Shown piece by piece: positions 18,226 to 27,617 of a stretch of 64,000 nt of DNA. How positions within the stretch are numbered: position 1 is the first letter of the stretch; every line of letters starts with the position of its first letter. Made by a program: the position numbers and the translations under genes. Where the stretch lies: assembly GCF_009857915.1 (NCBI RefSeq), contig NZ_WWCM01000011.1:1-64000 (forward strand), given 5' to 3'. Origin of the DNA: Duganella qianjiadongensis (GTDB lineage: Bacteria; Pseudomonadota; Gammaproteobacteria; Burkholderiales; Burkholderiaceae_D). The notes under the pieces were generated by a model, which saw only the letters and a list, made by a program, of their open reading frames with translations, ran no database searches and was not told the DNA's origin.

Positions 18226-20232
18226 CTAGCGCTTGCTGCTCACGAGCGGCAGTTCGATATAGCTGTCGTGGTAGATGCGCTGGGTAGCTTTACGATAATC
18301 CGCCGGCTGGGCAAAGAAGATATTCGGCACAAAGGTTTGCGGATTCCGGTCATACAGGGGGAACCAGCTGGACTGGATCTGCACCATGATGCGGTGGCCC
18401 GGCAGGAATACGTGATTAGCGGCAGGCAATGCAAAGCGGAAGGCTAGCGGCGTATCGGGCGCCAGCGCTTTAGGCTGGGACAGCGACTCGCGGTAGCGGC
18501 CACGGAATATGTCGGCCGACACCATCAGCTGATAGCCGCCCATGTCCGGCTGCGCCGCCACCTGATCGGGATACACATCGATCAGCTTGACCACCCAGTC
18601 GGCATCCGTGCCGCAGGTGGCTGCCAGCAGGTTGGCTATGGGCTCGCCGCTAATCTTGACGGGCGCCGTCAGCACCTCGCTGGTGTAGCTCAGCACATCG
18701 GGGCGGCCGGAAGCTTCGCGCTGGTCGTCCACCAGCCAGCGCGGCCATGTCTGCCCTTTCGCTTCATCGTAGCCCACTGCCATGATGGGGCGGGCGCGGT
18801 AAGGCACAGGCTTGGCCGGGTCGGATACATATTCATCGTAAGCCGTGGCCACAGCGGGTGCGGCCGGCGTGGTAGCCGCAGGAACACGGCCCAGCGTCAG
18901 CTTGCTGCCCGCAGCCAGCATCAAAGCCGTCGGCGTCGTGCTGCAGCCGCTGTTGCAGCCACTAGGCCAGCGGTTCAGCGCACGCCACTTGTTGCTGCCC
19001 GTCTCGAAAGCCGAGACAGGGGCGATATTCAGCGCCGGCGCATCATCTTTCAGATAATGATCGAGGAAGGGACGCAGTATCTCCTGCCTGAAATGCAGCG
19101 CCGTATCGCTGCCAAAGCGCAGCGCACCGAGCTTGCTGCCCTCATCGATGGCACCGCCATGGTTCCACGGCCCCATCACCAGATACACCTGATTCTCGCG
19201 GTCCAGCGGCTTGATGGCCTTGTACACGGCCAGCGCGCCATAAATATCCTCGGCGTCCCACCAGCTATGCACCAGCATGGTCGGCACCTTAACGGGCTGG
19301 CGCGCCAGCACCTGATCCATCGCCTGCTCGCTCCAGAAATGGTCGTACGCAGGGTGGCTACTGAGTTTGCGCCAGAAGCCCACCTGCTCCAGCCCGCGCT
19401 GACTGGCCAGTGCGCCGGCCGAACCGGCGCGCAGGAAAGTGTCGTAGTCGTCGTAATGACTGCTATACCACTTGGCTTCGCCGCGGCGCGTAGCCACCTG
19501 TTCGAGGATGTAGGCCAGATTCACCTGACGGAATGCGCCGTTATGGAACCAGTCATCGCCACGCCAGCCATCGACCATGGGGTTCATTGGCACGGCAGCC
19601 TTGAGCGCCGGATGCGGTTTGACCAGCGCCATCAGCGGCAGATAGCCATCGTAGGAAATACCGATGATGCCGACCTTGCCATTACTTTCGGGGAGGTTAT
19701 GGGTCAGCCATTCGATGGTGTCCCAGGTGTCGGTGGAATGGTCGACCGGCGTAGGATTGAAGCTGGAACCTGCCAGCGGCCGGTTCATCACATAATCGCC
19801 TTCCGAACCGTGCTTGCCGCGCACATCCTGCATCACGCGGATATAGCCGCCCTGCACCACCACATCGGCGGCATTGTCATAGCCCTGCAGGATGTTTTCC
19901 AGCTGCGAGCTTTCCGCATGGGCCGTCAGTTCGGCCGCGTTATACGGCGTGCGGGTCAGCAGGATAGGCGCATGACTGGCGCCGCGCGGCACGATAATCA
20001 CAGTATTGAGCTTGACGCCATCGCGCATCGGTATCATCACGCTGCGTTTGACGTAGTCGAAACCGTCTACCGGGGCATGGAATTCATCCGGTGTTTCGCT
20101 CGGTAGTGCGGGATAAAGTGGTGCAGCCGGTGCGGTTGCGCTGCTGCTCGCGGCAGGCGCTGCAAGCTGCGCCTGTGCCACAGGCGCAAGCAGCAACATG
20201 GCGCTGGCCAGCGCCACGGTGTATCGAGACAT
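18226..20232 (-). CDS. Secreted CocE/NonD-family hydrolase
   Basis: Alpha/beta hydrolase of 668 residues with a signal peptide (about 1-20) and the X-Pro dipeptidyl-peptidase/CocE fold: nucleophile Ser in GIISIS-like context (GISYDGYLPL, about residue 205), a catalytic His in MGPWNHGG, and a C-terminal jelly-roll domain (PxFRGRYRESL onward). Members hydrolyse acyl-peptide, ester or amide bonds such as cephalosporin esters; the substrate here is unknown. The ATG at 20232 has GGGGGAAAC ahead. It stands alone between the PEP-CTERM gene and htpG. Confidence 0.88.
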   Translation of the reverse strand: MSRYTVALASAMLLLAPVAQAQLAAPAASSSATAPAAPLYPALPSETPDEFHAPVDGFDYVKRSVMIPMRDGVKLNTVIIVPRGASHAPILLTRTPYNAAELTAHAESSQLENILQGYDNAADVVVQGGYIRVMQDVRGKHGSEGDYVMNRPLAGSSFNPTPVDHSTDTWDTIEWLTHNLPESNGKVGIIGISYDGYLPLMALVKPHPALKAAVPMNPMVDGWRGDDWFHNGAFRQVNLAYILEQVATRRGEAKWYSSHYDDYDTFLRAGSAGALASQRGLEQVGFWRKLSSHPAYDHFWSEQAMDQVLARQPVKVPTMLVHSWWDAEDIYGALAVYKAIKPLDRENQVYLVMGPWNHGGAIDEGSKLGALRFGSDTALHFRQEILRPFLDHYLKDDAPALNIAPVSAFETGSNKWRALNRWPSGCNSGCSTTPTALMLAAGSKLTLGRVPAATTPAAPAVATAYDEYVSDPAKPVPYRARPIMAVGYDEAKGQTWPRWLVDDQREASGRPDVLSYTSEVLTAPVKISGEPIANLLAATCGTDADWVVKLIDVYPDQVAAQPDMGGYQLMVSADIFRGRYRESLSQPKALAPDTPLAFRFALPAANHVFLPGHRIMVQIQSSWFPLYDRNPQTFVPNIFFAQPADYRKATQRIYHDSYIELPLVSSKR

Positions 20233-20303
20233 GTTTCCCCCGGAGATATGCTTGCGGAGCCGCAAACATAGCACACTCCGGCGGGAAAATTATGAAAATG
20301 CTC

Positions 20304-22223
20304 TTACTTGGCAGCGCCGTTCAGCAGCATCTCGTTCAGGCGCTTGACGAAGGTGGCCGGATCGCTGAGCGAACCGCCTTCGGCCAGCAGGGCCTGATCG
20401 AACAGGATGTTGGCCCAGTCGTTGAAGGCCGTACCGGCATCCTGATACTTCAGACGCGTCACCAGCGGGTGGTTAGGATTAATTTCCAGAATAGGCTTGG
20501 ACTCCGGCGCATTCTGGCCCGCTGCTTTCAGCATGCGCAGCAGGTTGCCCGACAGTTCATGTTCGTCCGCCACCAGACAGGCCGGCGAATCGGTCAGACG
20601 GAAGGTCACGCGCACGTCCTTGGCCTTGTCGCTCAGGGCCTCTTTCATCTTGCCCACCAGCTCCTTGTACGAGCTTTCCGTTTCCTCGTGTTCCTTCTTC
20701 TCCGCTTCGTCTTCCAGCGCGCCCAGATCGAGGCCGCCTTTGGCCACCGATACCAGCTCCTTGCCTTCGAACTCGGTCAGGAAGGACAGCATCCATTCGT
20801 CCACGCGGTCGGTCAGCAGCAGCACTTCCACGCCTTTCTTGCGGAAGATTTCCAGATGCGGGCTGTTTTTCGCTGCCACGTAGTTATCCGCCGTGACGTA
20901 GTAGATCTTGTCCTGGCCTTCCTTGGCGCGGGCAATGTACTGCTCGAACGAGACATTCTGTTCGTCGCTGTCGTTGGCGGTGGAAGCGAAGCGCAGCAGC
21001 TTGGCCAGACGGTCCTTGTTGGTGGCGTCCTCGCCTATGCCCTCTTTCAGCACCTGCCCGAACTCCTTCCAGAAGGTGGCGTACTTGTCCTTCTTCTCCT
21101 GTTCGTCGGCATTGGCCAGTTCTTCCAGCATGCCGATCACGCGTTTGGTCGAGCCATCGCGGATCACTTTTACGTCGCGCGATTCCTGCAGAATTTCACG
21201 CGAGACGTTCAGCGGCAGGTCGGCCGAATCGATCACGCCTTTCACCATGCGCAGATAGGTCGGCATCAGCTGTTCGGCATCGTCCATGATGAATACGCGC
21301 TTGACGTACAGTTTGATGCCGCCGCGCTTGTTGCGGTCCCACAGGTCGAACGGGGCTTTGGCCGGAATGTACAGCAGCTGGGTGTATTCGCTGCGGCCTT
21401 CCACCCGGTTGTGGGTGTGGGTCAGCGGTGCCTGGAAGTCGTGCGAAACGTGTTTGTAGAATTCGTCGTACTGTTCCGGCGTGATATCGGACTTGTTGCG
21501 GGCCCACAGGGCGCTAGCCTGATTGACGGTTTCCAGTTCGTCCTTGAGAACCGTTTCCTTCTTCTCTTCGTCCCACTCTTCTTTCTGCATCACGATAGGC
21601 AGCGAGATATGGTCGGAGTATTTACGGATGATGGATTTGATCTTCCACGACGACAGCAGCTCGTCCTCGCCTTCGCGCAGGTGCAGGATGATGTCGGTGC
21701 CGCGGCCGCTCTTCTCGATCTGTTCCACCGAGTAGTCGCCCTGGCCTTCCGATTCCCAGCGCACGCCTTCGCTGGCAGCGGCGCCGGCACGGCGGGTTTC
21801 CACCGTGATCTTGTCGGCCACGATGAAGCCCGAGTAGAAGCCCACGCCGAACTGGCCGATCAGGGCGGCGTCCTGCTGCTGGTCGCCCGACAGCTTGCCG
21901 AAGAATTCCTTGGTGCCCGATTTGGCGATGGTGCCCAGATGGGAGATCGCTTCGTCACGGCTCATGCCGATGCCGTTATCGGAAATGGTGATGGTGCGTG
22001 CCGCTTTGTCAAAAGCGACCTTGATTTTCAGTTCGTGGTCATTGCCGTACAGCGCATCGTTGTTGATCGCTTCGAAGCGCAGCTTGTCCGATGCGTCGGA
22101 AGCGTTGGAAATCAGCTCGCGCAGGAAAATCTCTTTGTTCGAGTACAGCGAGTGGATCATCAGCTGCAGCAGCTGCTTTACTTCTGCCTGAAAACCTAGG
22201 GTCTGCTTTTCGGTATCTGCCAT
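20304..22223 (-). CDS. htpG: Chaperone protein HtpG (Hsp90)
   Basis: Bacterial Hsp90 of 639 residues. It has the N-terminal GHKL ATPase ([20 protein letters not shown], then [10 protein letters not shown]), a middle domain with the catalytic loop ([12 protein letters not shown]), and a C-terminal dimerisation domain. It is a general stress chaperone. The ATG at 22223 is chosen by the conserved [14 protein letters not shown] start. A near-consensus heat-shock promoter lies at 22335-22362. Confidence 0.98.
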   Translation of the reverse strand: MADTEKQTLGFQAEVKQLLQLMIHSLYSNKEIFLRELISNASDASDKLRFEAINNDALYGNDHELKIKVAFDKAARTITISDNGIGMSRDEAISHLGTIAKSGTKEFFGKLSGDQQQDAALIGQFGVGFYSGFIVADKITVETRRAGAAASEGVRWESEGQGDYSVEQIEKSGRGTDIILHLREGEDELLSSWKIKSIIRKYSDHISLPIVMQKEEWDEEKKETVLKDELETVNQASALWARNKSDITPEQYDEFYKHVSHDFQAPLTHTHNRVEGRSEYTQLLYIPAKAPFDLWDRNKRGGIKLYVKRVFIMDDAEQLMPTYLRMVKGVIDSADLPLNVSREILQESRDVKVIRDGSTKRVIGMLEELANADEQEKKDKYATFWKEFGQVLKEGIGEDATNKDRLAKLLRFASTANDSDEQNVSFEQYIARAKEGQDKIYYVTADNYVAAKNSPHLEIFRKKGVEVLLLTDRVDEWMLSFLTEFEGKELVSVAKGGLDLGALEDEAEKKEHEETESSYKELVGKMKEALSDKAKDVRVTFRLTDSPACLVADEHELSGNLLRMLKAAGQNAPESKPILEINPNHPLVTRLKYQDAGTAFNDWANILFDQALLAEGGSLSDPATFVKRLNEMLLNGAAK

Positions 22224-22334
22224 TTTGGTAAGCCTCAAATAGTCTTGTGAATAGTCTTATGCTTGGGTGTATCTCATCGTGGCGGCAGGTCGCCCCCGGC
22301 CGCCCGCATTGCGTTTAATGCAAATGTTGCCCCT

Positions 22335-22362
22335 AATTGGGGATGTTCCGCGCCATTTCAAG
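22335..22362 (-). promoter_or_regulatory. Heat-shock (sigma-32) promoter of htpG
   Basis: On the minus strand: CTTGAAA (22356-22362), a 13-base spacer, CCCCAATT (22335-22342). This closely fits the RpoH consensus CTTGAAA-N11-16-CCCCATNT and lies about 110 bp ahead of htpG. Confidence 0.85.
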
Positions 22363-22379
22363 AGCGCCCGCGATCCGGC

Positions 22380-24002
22380 CTAGGAGCGCGCCAGTTCGCT
22401 TTCGAGGAAGCGCCACACCTGCGGGTCCTGCATGGCGGCCACGTTCAAACGCATGCGGGTGGACGGCAGCTGGGCCGGTGAAAACAGGCTGCCCGGCGCC
22501 AGCAGCAGGTTCTGCGCCATGGCCCGCTCGGCCAGTACATTGGTATCGCGTCCCGCATCGACCCAGACGAACATACCGGCCGGTGCCGCCACATCGACCT
22601 TCAGCCCTACCCGCTCCATCTGGCGGATAGTTTTGGCGCGCAGGCCGTCGAGGCGGGCGCGCATGCGGTCGGTATGCTTGCGGAAGGTGCCGTCGGACAG
22701 CACCTTGTACACCACCCGCTCGCCGATATCGCTGGTGGTCAGCATGGTCAGCATCTTGCGGTCGGCCAGCCTTTCGGCCCGTTCCGGCGAGGCGGCAATA
22801 AAGCCCACGCGCAGATTGGCCGCCATGGTCTTGGAGAAGCCGCCCAGATAGATCACCCGCTGCAGCTGGTCGAGCGCCGCCAGCCGGGTGGCCGGCTGTA
22901 CCGCGCTGCCCGGATGCAGGTCGCAGTAGATATCGTCTTCAACGATGACAAAATCATGTTCTTCCGCCAGCCGCAGCACCTGAAACGCCTTGGCCGCCGA
23001 CAGTGACGTGGAACTGGGGTTGTGCAGCACCGAATTAATGATGTAGAGCTTGGGCTTGTGCAGTGCCGCCAGTTCGGCCAGCTTGGCAATATCGGGGCCA
23101 TCGGCCAGACGGGGAATGCCCACCACCTTGGCACCCAGCGCCGCGAACGAGCCGAACATGAGGAACCACGCGGGATCATCGACAAAAATGGTGTCGCCGG
23201 GCTGGGTGAACTCGCGCGCCACCAGATCCAGCCCCTGCGTCACGCCAGCCGTCGTCAGCAACTGCTCCGGCGCAGCAGCAATTTCCAGCTCGGCCAGCTT
23301 GTGCTGCAGCTGCTGGCGCAGGGGCAGAAAGCCCTGCGGCACGCCGTAACTGAGCAGCACACCGGCATTCTGCCGGCTCACGGCCTTGAGCGCATTGGCG
23401 ATGGCTGCCCCATCGAGCCAGTCGGACGGCAGCACGCCGCTGCCCGGCATCTGGGCATGAGGCATCTGGCGGAACATATTGCGCACCAGCCAGACCACAT
23501 CGATAGGTTTGACCTCGAAGCCGCTGCCGCCATGTACGCCGTGGCGCAACCCGCCATGGCGCGCCACCATGCCCGCGCGCTCGCGCACGAAAAAGCCGGC
23601 GCCGCGCCGCGATTCCAGATAGCCAGTCGCCACCAGCCTGTCATAGCTGGCCACCACCGTGAAGGGCGACACCCCGTGGGCCGCAGCGAAGGCGCGGATC
23701 GAAGGCATGCGCGCACCGCTGCGCAGCAGACGCTCGTCGATGCGGGCCGCTACCGAACGTACGATCTGGTCGATCAGGGTTTCGCCCGATTCGCGCGACA
23801 GCAGGCCAAGCAGAGCGCCAGCCGGTGCAGCCCGGCGCGGCCGCGCCACACTGGCCGGTAGTGCAACGCTGGTGGTATCGGCCAGCGCCTGGCTGGCAGC
23901 TTGCGCGGCACGGGTTTCGGCGGCGGCCAGCGCTTCGGCCACGGCAGCGGCGGCATTGGCGGCGGCATCGCCTAGCAGCGAACGGCGTCGTGTATTGGTC
24001 AT
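22380..24002 (-). CDS. MocR-type GntR/aminotransferase regulator
   Basis: Regulator of 540 residues with a winged-helix GntR domain (about 80-155; SGARMPSIRAFAAAHGVSPF) joined to a fold-type I aminotransferase-like domain (about 185-535) with the PLP lysine in GGFSKTMAANLR. An unusual Ala-rich stretch of about 60 residues precedes the DNA-binding domain. MocR proteins sense PLP-linked ligands and usually control a divergent gene. Here the divergent genes are a RidA-like protein and an aminotransferase. The ATG at 24002 is followed by TNTRRR. Tandem AGTACA repeats right upstream may be its operator. Confidence 0.9.
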   Translation of the reverse strand: MTNTRRRSLLGDAAANAAAAVAEALAAAETRAAQAASQALADTTSVALPASVARPRRAAPAGALLGLLSRESGETLIDQIVRSVAARIDERLLRSGARMPSIRAFAAAHGVSPFTVVASYDRLVATGYLESRRGAGFFVRERAGMVARHGGLRHGVHGGSGFEVKPIDVVWLVRNMFRQMPHAQMPGSGVLPSDWLDGAAIANALKAVSRQNAGVLLSYGVPQGFLPLRQQLQHKLAELEIAAAPEQLLTTAGVTQGLDLVAREFTQPGDTIFVDDPAWFLMFGSFAALGAKVVGIPRLADGPDIAKLAELAALHKPKLYIINSVLHNPSSTSLSAAKAFQVLRLAEEHDFVIVEDDIYCDLHPGSAVQPATRLAALDQLQRVIYLGGFSKTMAANLRVGFIAASPERAERLADRKMLTMLTTSDIGERVVYKVLSDGTFRKHTDRMRARLDGLRAKTIRQMERVGLKVDVAAPAGMFVWVDAGRDTNVLAERAMAQNLLLAPGSLFSPAQLPSTRMRLNVAAMQDPQVWRFLESELARS

Positions 24003-24011
24003 TTTGCCATC

Positions 24012-24053
24012 ACAGTACAAAAATTAACTACACAAGTGTACTTGTACTGTACT
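24012..24053. promoter_or_regulatory. Candidate operator: AGTACA repeats and inverted repeat
   Basis: Read on the minus strand the region contains repeated AGTACA (three copies in about 15 bases) and another AGTACA-like copy on the plus strand at 24013-24018. A perfect inverted repeat ACAAGT-GT-ACTTGT lies at 24032-24045. It sits 10-50 bp ahead of the mocR start, where autoregulatory MocR sites are found. Confidence 0.5.
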
Positions 24054-24231
24054 GGTTTTGTCACGTAGCATAAAGTCCAGCAAGCGCAGTCCGTGCAGCA
24101 TGACGGCGCCCCGTGTCGAACCGGCGCCCAGCATTTTCTGCAACTGGCAGCGTAAGCAGTGCCTGGTCGGAGCGAGAAATGCAGGTAAAACGGCGGGAAA
24201 ACCGTAGACTATCTTGATTTTGCCTCAATTG

Positions 24232-24260
24232 TGGGCAGCGCCTGCTACAACACGTACAAT
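24232..24260 (+). promoter_or_regulatory. Candidate sigma-70 promoter of ridA-like gene
   Basis: TGGGCA (24232-24237), 17-base spacer, TACAAT (24255-24260): 4/6 and 5/6 matches to the consensus. The leader to the gene start would be about 40 bases. Confidence 0.4.
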
Positions 24261-24307
24261 AACGGTCTTGCATCTGTCCCACCCACATTTTTTGATCTGG
24301 AACTCAC

Positions 24308-24769
24308 ATGTCTGTCTACGAAAAACTGAAAGCACTCGACATCACCCTGGCTGCCCCTGCTACGCCGGCTGCGGCCTACGTCATGTATGCACAAACGGGC
24401 AATCTGGTGTTCCTGTCCGGTCACATCGCCAAACGCGCCGACGGCAGCGTATGGGTAGGCCAGCTGGGTAAGAATATCGACACGGCCGAAGGCAAGGCTG
24501 CAGCGCGCGCCATCGCCATCGACCTGATCGGCACCCTGCAGGCGGCCGTAGGCGGCGACCTGACCCGTGTCAAGCGCATCGTCAAAGTCATGAGTCTGGT
24601 GAACTCCACGGCGGACTTCACCGAGCAGCATCTGGTTACCAACGGCGCCTCCGAGCTGCTGGGCGAAGTGTTCGGCGATGCCGGCAAACACGCCCGTTCG
24701 GCCTTCGGCGTTGCGCAAATCCCGCTGGGCGCCTGCGTCGAAATCGAATTGATCGCGGAAGTCGCGTAA
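24308..24769 (+). CDS. RidA-family protein lacking the catalytic arginine
   Basis: Protein of 153 residues of the YjgF/YER057c/UK114 superfamily (LVFLSGHIAKRADGSVWVGQLG, ending VEIELIAEVA). In archetypal RidA a catalytic Arg lies in VARLP; here that stretch reads VAQIP, so Gln replaces Arg and 2-iminobutyrate deaminase activity is doubtful. Members of this longer subgroup have unknown function. It is divergent from mocR and followed by a LysN-like aminotransferase, suggesting a role around PLP or imine chemistry. Confidence 0.88.
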   Translation: MSVYEKLKALDITLAAPATPAAAYVMYAQTGNLVFLSGHIAKRADGSVWVGQLGKNIDTAEGKAAARAIAIDLIGTLQAAVGGDLTRVKRIVKVMSLVNSTADFTEQHLVTNGASELLGEVFGDAGKHARSAFGVAQIPLGACVEIELIAEVA

Positions 24770-24776
24770 GCGGGCG

Positions 24777-24792
24777 GCCGCTTACCAGCGGC
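24777..24792 (+). other. Weak hairpin after the ridA-like gene
   Basis: GCCGCT-TACC-AGCGGC, a 6-bp stem with a 4-base loop just past the stop. No T-run follows, so termination is doubtful and the next gene may be cotranscribed. Confidence 0.35.
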
Positions 24793-24871
24793 TGTTCCTA
24801 ATATAGAAAGCGTGCCACAAGCGCGCTGATGGCATCACCGGCCCGGCCGGTTTTACTCTAGTGAGACAAGT

Positions 24872-26065
24872 ATGAAAATCGAAAACCCTGCACCGATACA
24901 GTGGCGCTTCTCGGAACGCGCCGACCAGCTGCAATCGTCCTTCATTCGCGAAATCCTGAAGATCACCCAGCAGCCGGAAATCATTTCCTTCGCTGGCGGC
25001 CTGCCTTCGCCGCTAACCTTCCCGGTCGAGACCATGAAAGCGGCCTTCGACAAGGTGCTGAGCGAAAACGGCAAAGTGGCGCTGCAATACGGACCGACCG
25101 ACGGCTACCTGCCGCTGCGCCAGTGGATCGCAGATTCGCTGTCCACCAACGGCGCGAAAATCGTGCCGGAACAGGTGCTGATGACCTCCGGTTCGCAACA
25201 GGCGCTGGACCTGCTGGGCAAGGTGCTGATCGACGAAGGCAGCCGCGTGCTGGTGGAAACCCCGTCCTATCTGGGCGCCCTGCAAGCCTTCTCGGTCTAC
25301 CGTCCCGAATTCAAATCGGTGGACACCGACGAACACGGTCTGGTGCCGGCATCGCTGGACAAAGTGGCCGCCGGCGCGCGCCTGCTGTACGCCCTGCCTA
25401 ACTTCCAGAACCCGACCGGCCGCTCGCTGTCGGTGGAACGCCGGGTGGAACTGGTGGAAACCTGCGCCCGTCTGGGCCTGCCGCTGATCGAGGACGATCC
25501 TTACGGCGCGCTGAGCTACAAAGGCGCACCGGCACCGAAGATGGTGGCAATGAACCCGGACGGCGTGATCTACATGGGCTCCTTCTCCAAGGTGCTGACC
25601 CCCGGCATCCGTCTGGGCTATGTAGTGGCACCGCTGCCGCTGGTACGCCGTCTGGAACTGGCCAAACAGGCCGCCGACCTGCACACTTCGCAGCTGACCC
25701 AGATGGTGGTCTACGATGTCATCAAGGACGGCTTCCTCGACCAGCACATTCCGAAAATCCGCACCCTGTACGGCGACCAGTGCCAGGTCATGCTGGACGC
25801 CATGGCGCAGCACTTCCCGTCCGCCGTGCAGTGGACCAAACCGGAAGGCGGCATGTTCATCTGGGTGACCCTGCCTAAGCACATCGATGCGATGAAACTG
25901 CTGGACGAAGCCATCGCCCAGAAAGTGGCCTTCGTGCCGGGTTCGCCGTTCTACGCCAACGAGCCGGAAACCAATACCCTGCGTCTGTCCTTCGTGACGG
26001 TGCCGCCAGAGCGTATCCGCGCCGGCATCGAAATCCTCGGCAAGCTGATCGCAGCCAAGCTGTAA
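24872..26065 (+). CDS. PLP-dependent aminotransferase (LysN/2-aminoadipate type)
   Basis: Fold-type I aminotransferase of 397 residues, closest in pattern to 2-aminoadipate (LysN) and related broad-range transaminases: FAGGLPSPLTFP, the aromatic-binding QYGPTDGYLPLR, PNFQNPTGRSL, the IEDDPYGAL Asp that holds the PLP ring, and the PLP lysine in MGSFSKVLTPGIRLGY. It lies 100 bp after the ridA-like gene. A strong terminator follows. The exact amino acid substrate is not readable. Confidence 0.9.
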   Translation: MKIENPAPIQWRFSERADQLQSSFIREILKITQQPEIISFAGGLPSPLTFPVETMKAAFDKVLSENGKVALQYGPTDGYLPLRQWIADSLSTNGAKIVPEQVLMTSGSQQALDLLGKVLIDEGSRVLVETPSYLGALQAFSVYRPEFKSVDTDEHGLVPASLDKVAAGARLLYALPNFQNPTGRSLSVERRVELVETCARLGLPLIEDDPYGALSYKGAPAPKMVAMNPDGVIYMGSFSKVLTPGIRLGYVVAPLPLVRRLELAKQAADLHTSQLTQMVVYDVIKDGFLDQHIPKIRTLYGDQCQVMLDAMAQHFPSAVQWTKPEGGMFIWVTLPKHIDAMKLLDEAIAQKVAFVPGSPFYANEPETNTLRLSFVTVPPERIRAGIEILGKLIAAKL

Positions 26066-26082
26066 ATCAGGCAGCAGTACAG

Positions 26083-26110
26083 AAGAGCGGCTCCGGCCGC
26101 TCTTTTTTTT
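26083..26110 (+). terminator. Rho-independent terminator
   Basis: GAGCGGC (26085-26091), loop TCCG, GCCGCTC (26096-26102), extendable by A-T pairs, then eight Ts. It lies 18 bp after the aminotransferase stop. Confidence 0.95.
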
Positions 26111-26247
26111 AAAAAAACAACAGCCTGAAAACGCCGTCAGAGGGATATTTATTTATTTCCCAAAAAAAACTTAATTATTTGTTCCTTAAGTGCTGAGCTA
26201 AGCGTTATGATTTTGCACGTACCCAATATTCATTAGCAGGACGGCCC

Positions 26248-27615
26248 TTGTTCACCCCAGTCACCCCTCTGCAACACGCTAGCCGACGTGACGCCGCGAT
26301 CCTCATCGTGGACGACGCGCCGGAGAACCTGAGCGCCTTGCGGAGCATGATGGTGCAACAGGGGTATCAGACATTTGTCGCCAACAACGGCGAACGTGCG
26401 CTGAAAATCGCCCGCCGCGTCCACCCCGACCTGATACTGCTGGACGTCATCATGCCCGGCATGGATGGCCTGGAAACCTGCCGCCAGCTGAAAAATCACG
26501 CCAGCACCCAGCGCATTCCCGTCATCTTCATGAGTGCCAAAACGGACACGGAAGATGTGGTGGCCGGCTTCGATATCGGCGCCGTCGACTACATCAGCAA
26601 GCCGCTGCGCATGGCCGAAGTGTGCGCCCGCGTGCGCACCCAGCTGCAGATCCGCAGCCGCAGCGAAACTCAGGAGGAACAGGCCGAGCGCCTGCGCGCC
26701 ATCGTCAACAGCATGGCCGAGGGCCTGCTGATCATCGAGGCCGATGGCCGCATCCAGTATGCCAATCCGGCCTGCGTCAATTATCTGGGCTACAGCGAAC
26801 AGGAACTGGCAGGACGCAACATCGCCGAACTGCTCAACCCCATGGTAGCGCAGGAATACCTCGACTACTTCCGGCGCTATGCAGCGGAGCCGGAATCGGC
26901 CCACAGCCACGGCACGCGCGAAGTCATCATCCGCCACCGCAACGGCAGTTCGGTCTGCATGGACCTGACACTCACCCCCATGGTGCTGCGCCAGCCCCTG
27001 TTTGTCGGCCTGCTGCACGACATCACCCATCACAAGCAGTCGGAAGACGCGCTGCAGCGCGCTGCCATGATAGACCCGCTGACCAAGATCGCCAACCGGC
27101 GCCACTTCGACAGCTTTATCGAGAAGGAATGGCAGCGCGCCATGCGCAGCGGCCTGCCGCTATCGCTGGTGGTGCTCGATGTGGACCACTTCAAACTGTA
27201 CAACGATACGCTGGGCCACCCTGCGGGCGACGCCTGTCTGCAGCAGGTGGCGCAGGCGATTGCCGCCCATGCCCTGCGCCAGACCGATCTGGCGGCGCGC
27301 TATGGCGGCGAGGAATTCGTGCTGCTGTTTGCCGAAACGGATGGCGCCACGGCGCTGCAGCTGGCCGAAGCCATACGGGCCCGCATCGAGGGCTTGCAGA
27401 TTCCTCATCCGCGCTCAGGCACCTCGCCATGGCTGACCGTAAGCATAGGCGTAGCCACAACCTATCCGCGCCATCTGGACAGCATCGAATCGCTGTTCGT
27501 GGCCGCCGACCGCGCCATGTACGCGGCCAAGGAACAGGGCCGCAATCAGGTGCAGGCTACCCAGTGCGGCAGCAGCAGCGCCATGGACGCCATCAAGGCA
27601 CTGGTGATGCGCTAG
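26248..27615 (+). CDS. Response regulator-PAS-GGDEF diguanylate cyclase
   Basis: Protein of 455 residues: receiver domain (15-135; phosphoacceptor Asp66 in LLDVIMPGMDG), PAS domain (about 145-260), and GGDEF domain (about 275-435). The active site reads GGEEF and the inhibitory I-site RQTD lies five residues ahead, so it is probably an active c-di-GMP synthase under product inhibition. The start is a TTG at 26248 with GCAGGA ahead; no ATG precedes the receiver domain. No cognate kinase is adjacent. Its stop is 2 bp from the convergent kinase gene. Confidence 0.92.
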   Translation: MFTPVTPLQHASRRDAAILIVDDAPENLSALRSMMVQQGYQTFVANNGERALKIARRVHPDLILLDVIMPGMDGLETCRQLKNHASTQRIPVIFMSAKTDTEDVVAGFDIGAVDYISKPLRMAEVCARVRTQLQIRSRSETQEEQAERLRAIVNSMAEGLLIIEADGRIQYANPACVNYLGYSEQELAGRNIAELLNPMVAQEYLDYFRRYAAEPESAHSHGTREVIIRHRNGSSVCMDLTLTPMVLRQPLFVGLLHDITHHKQSEDALQRAAMIDPLTKIANRRHFDSFIEKEWQRAMRSGLPLSLVVLDVDHFKLYNDTLGHPAGDACLQQVAQAIAAHALRQTDLAARYGGEEFVLLFAETDGATALQLAEAIRARIEGLQIPHPRSGTSPWLTVSIGVATTYPRHLDSIESLFVAADRAMYAAKEQGRNQVQATQCGSSSAMDAIKALVMR

Positions 27616-27617
27616 GC

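Larger units (their letters stand above)
24003..24307. other. Divergent intergenic region of mocR and ridA-like gene
   Basis: A 305-bp region that holds the likely MocR operator near the mocR start, a candidate promoter for the ridA-like gene near 24232-24260, and otherwise low-information GC-rich DNA. No other gene is seen. Confidence 0.6.
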
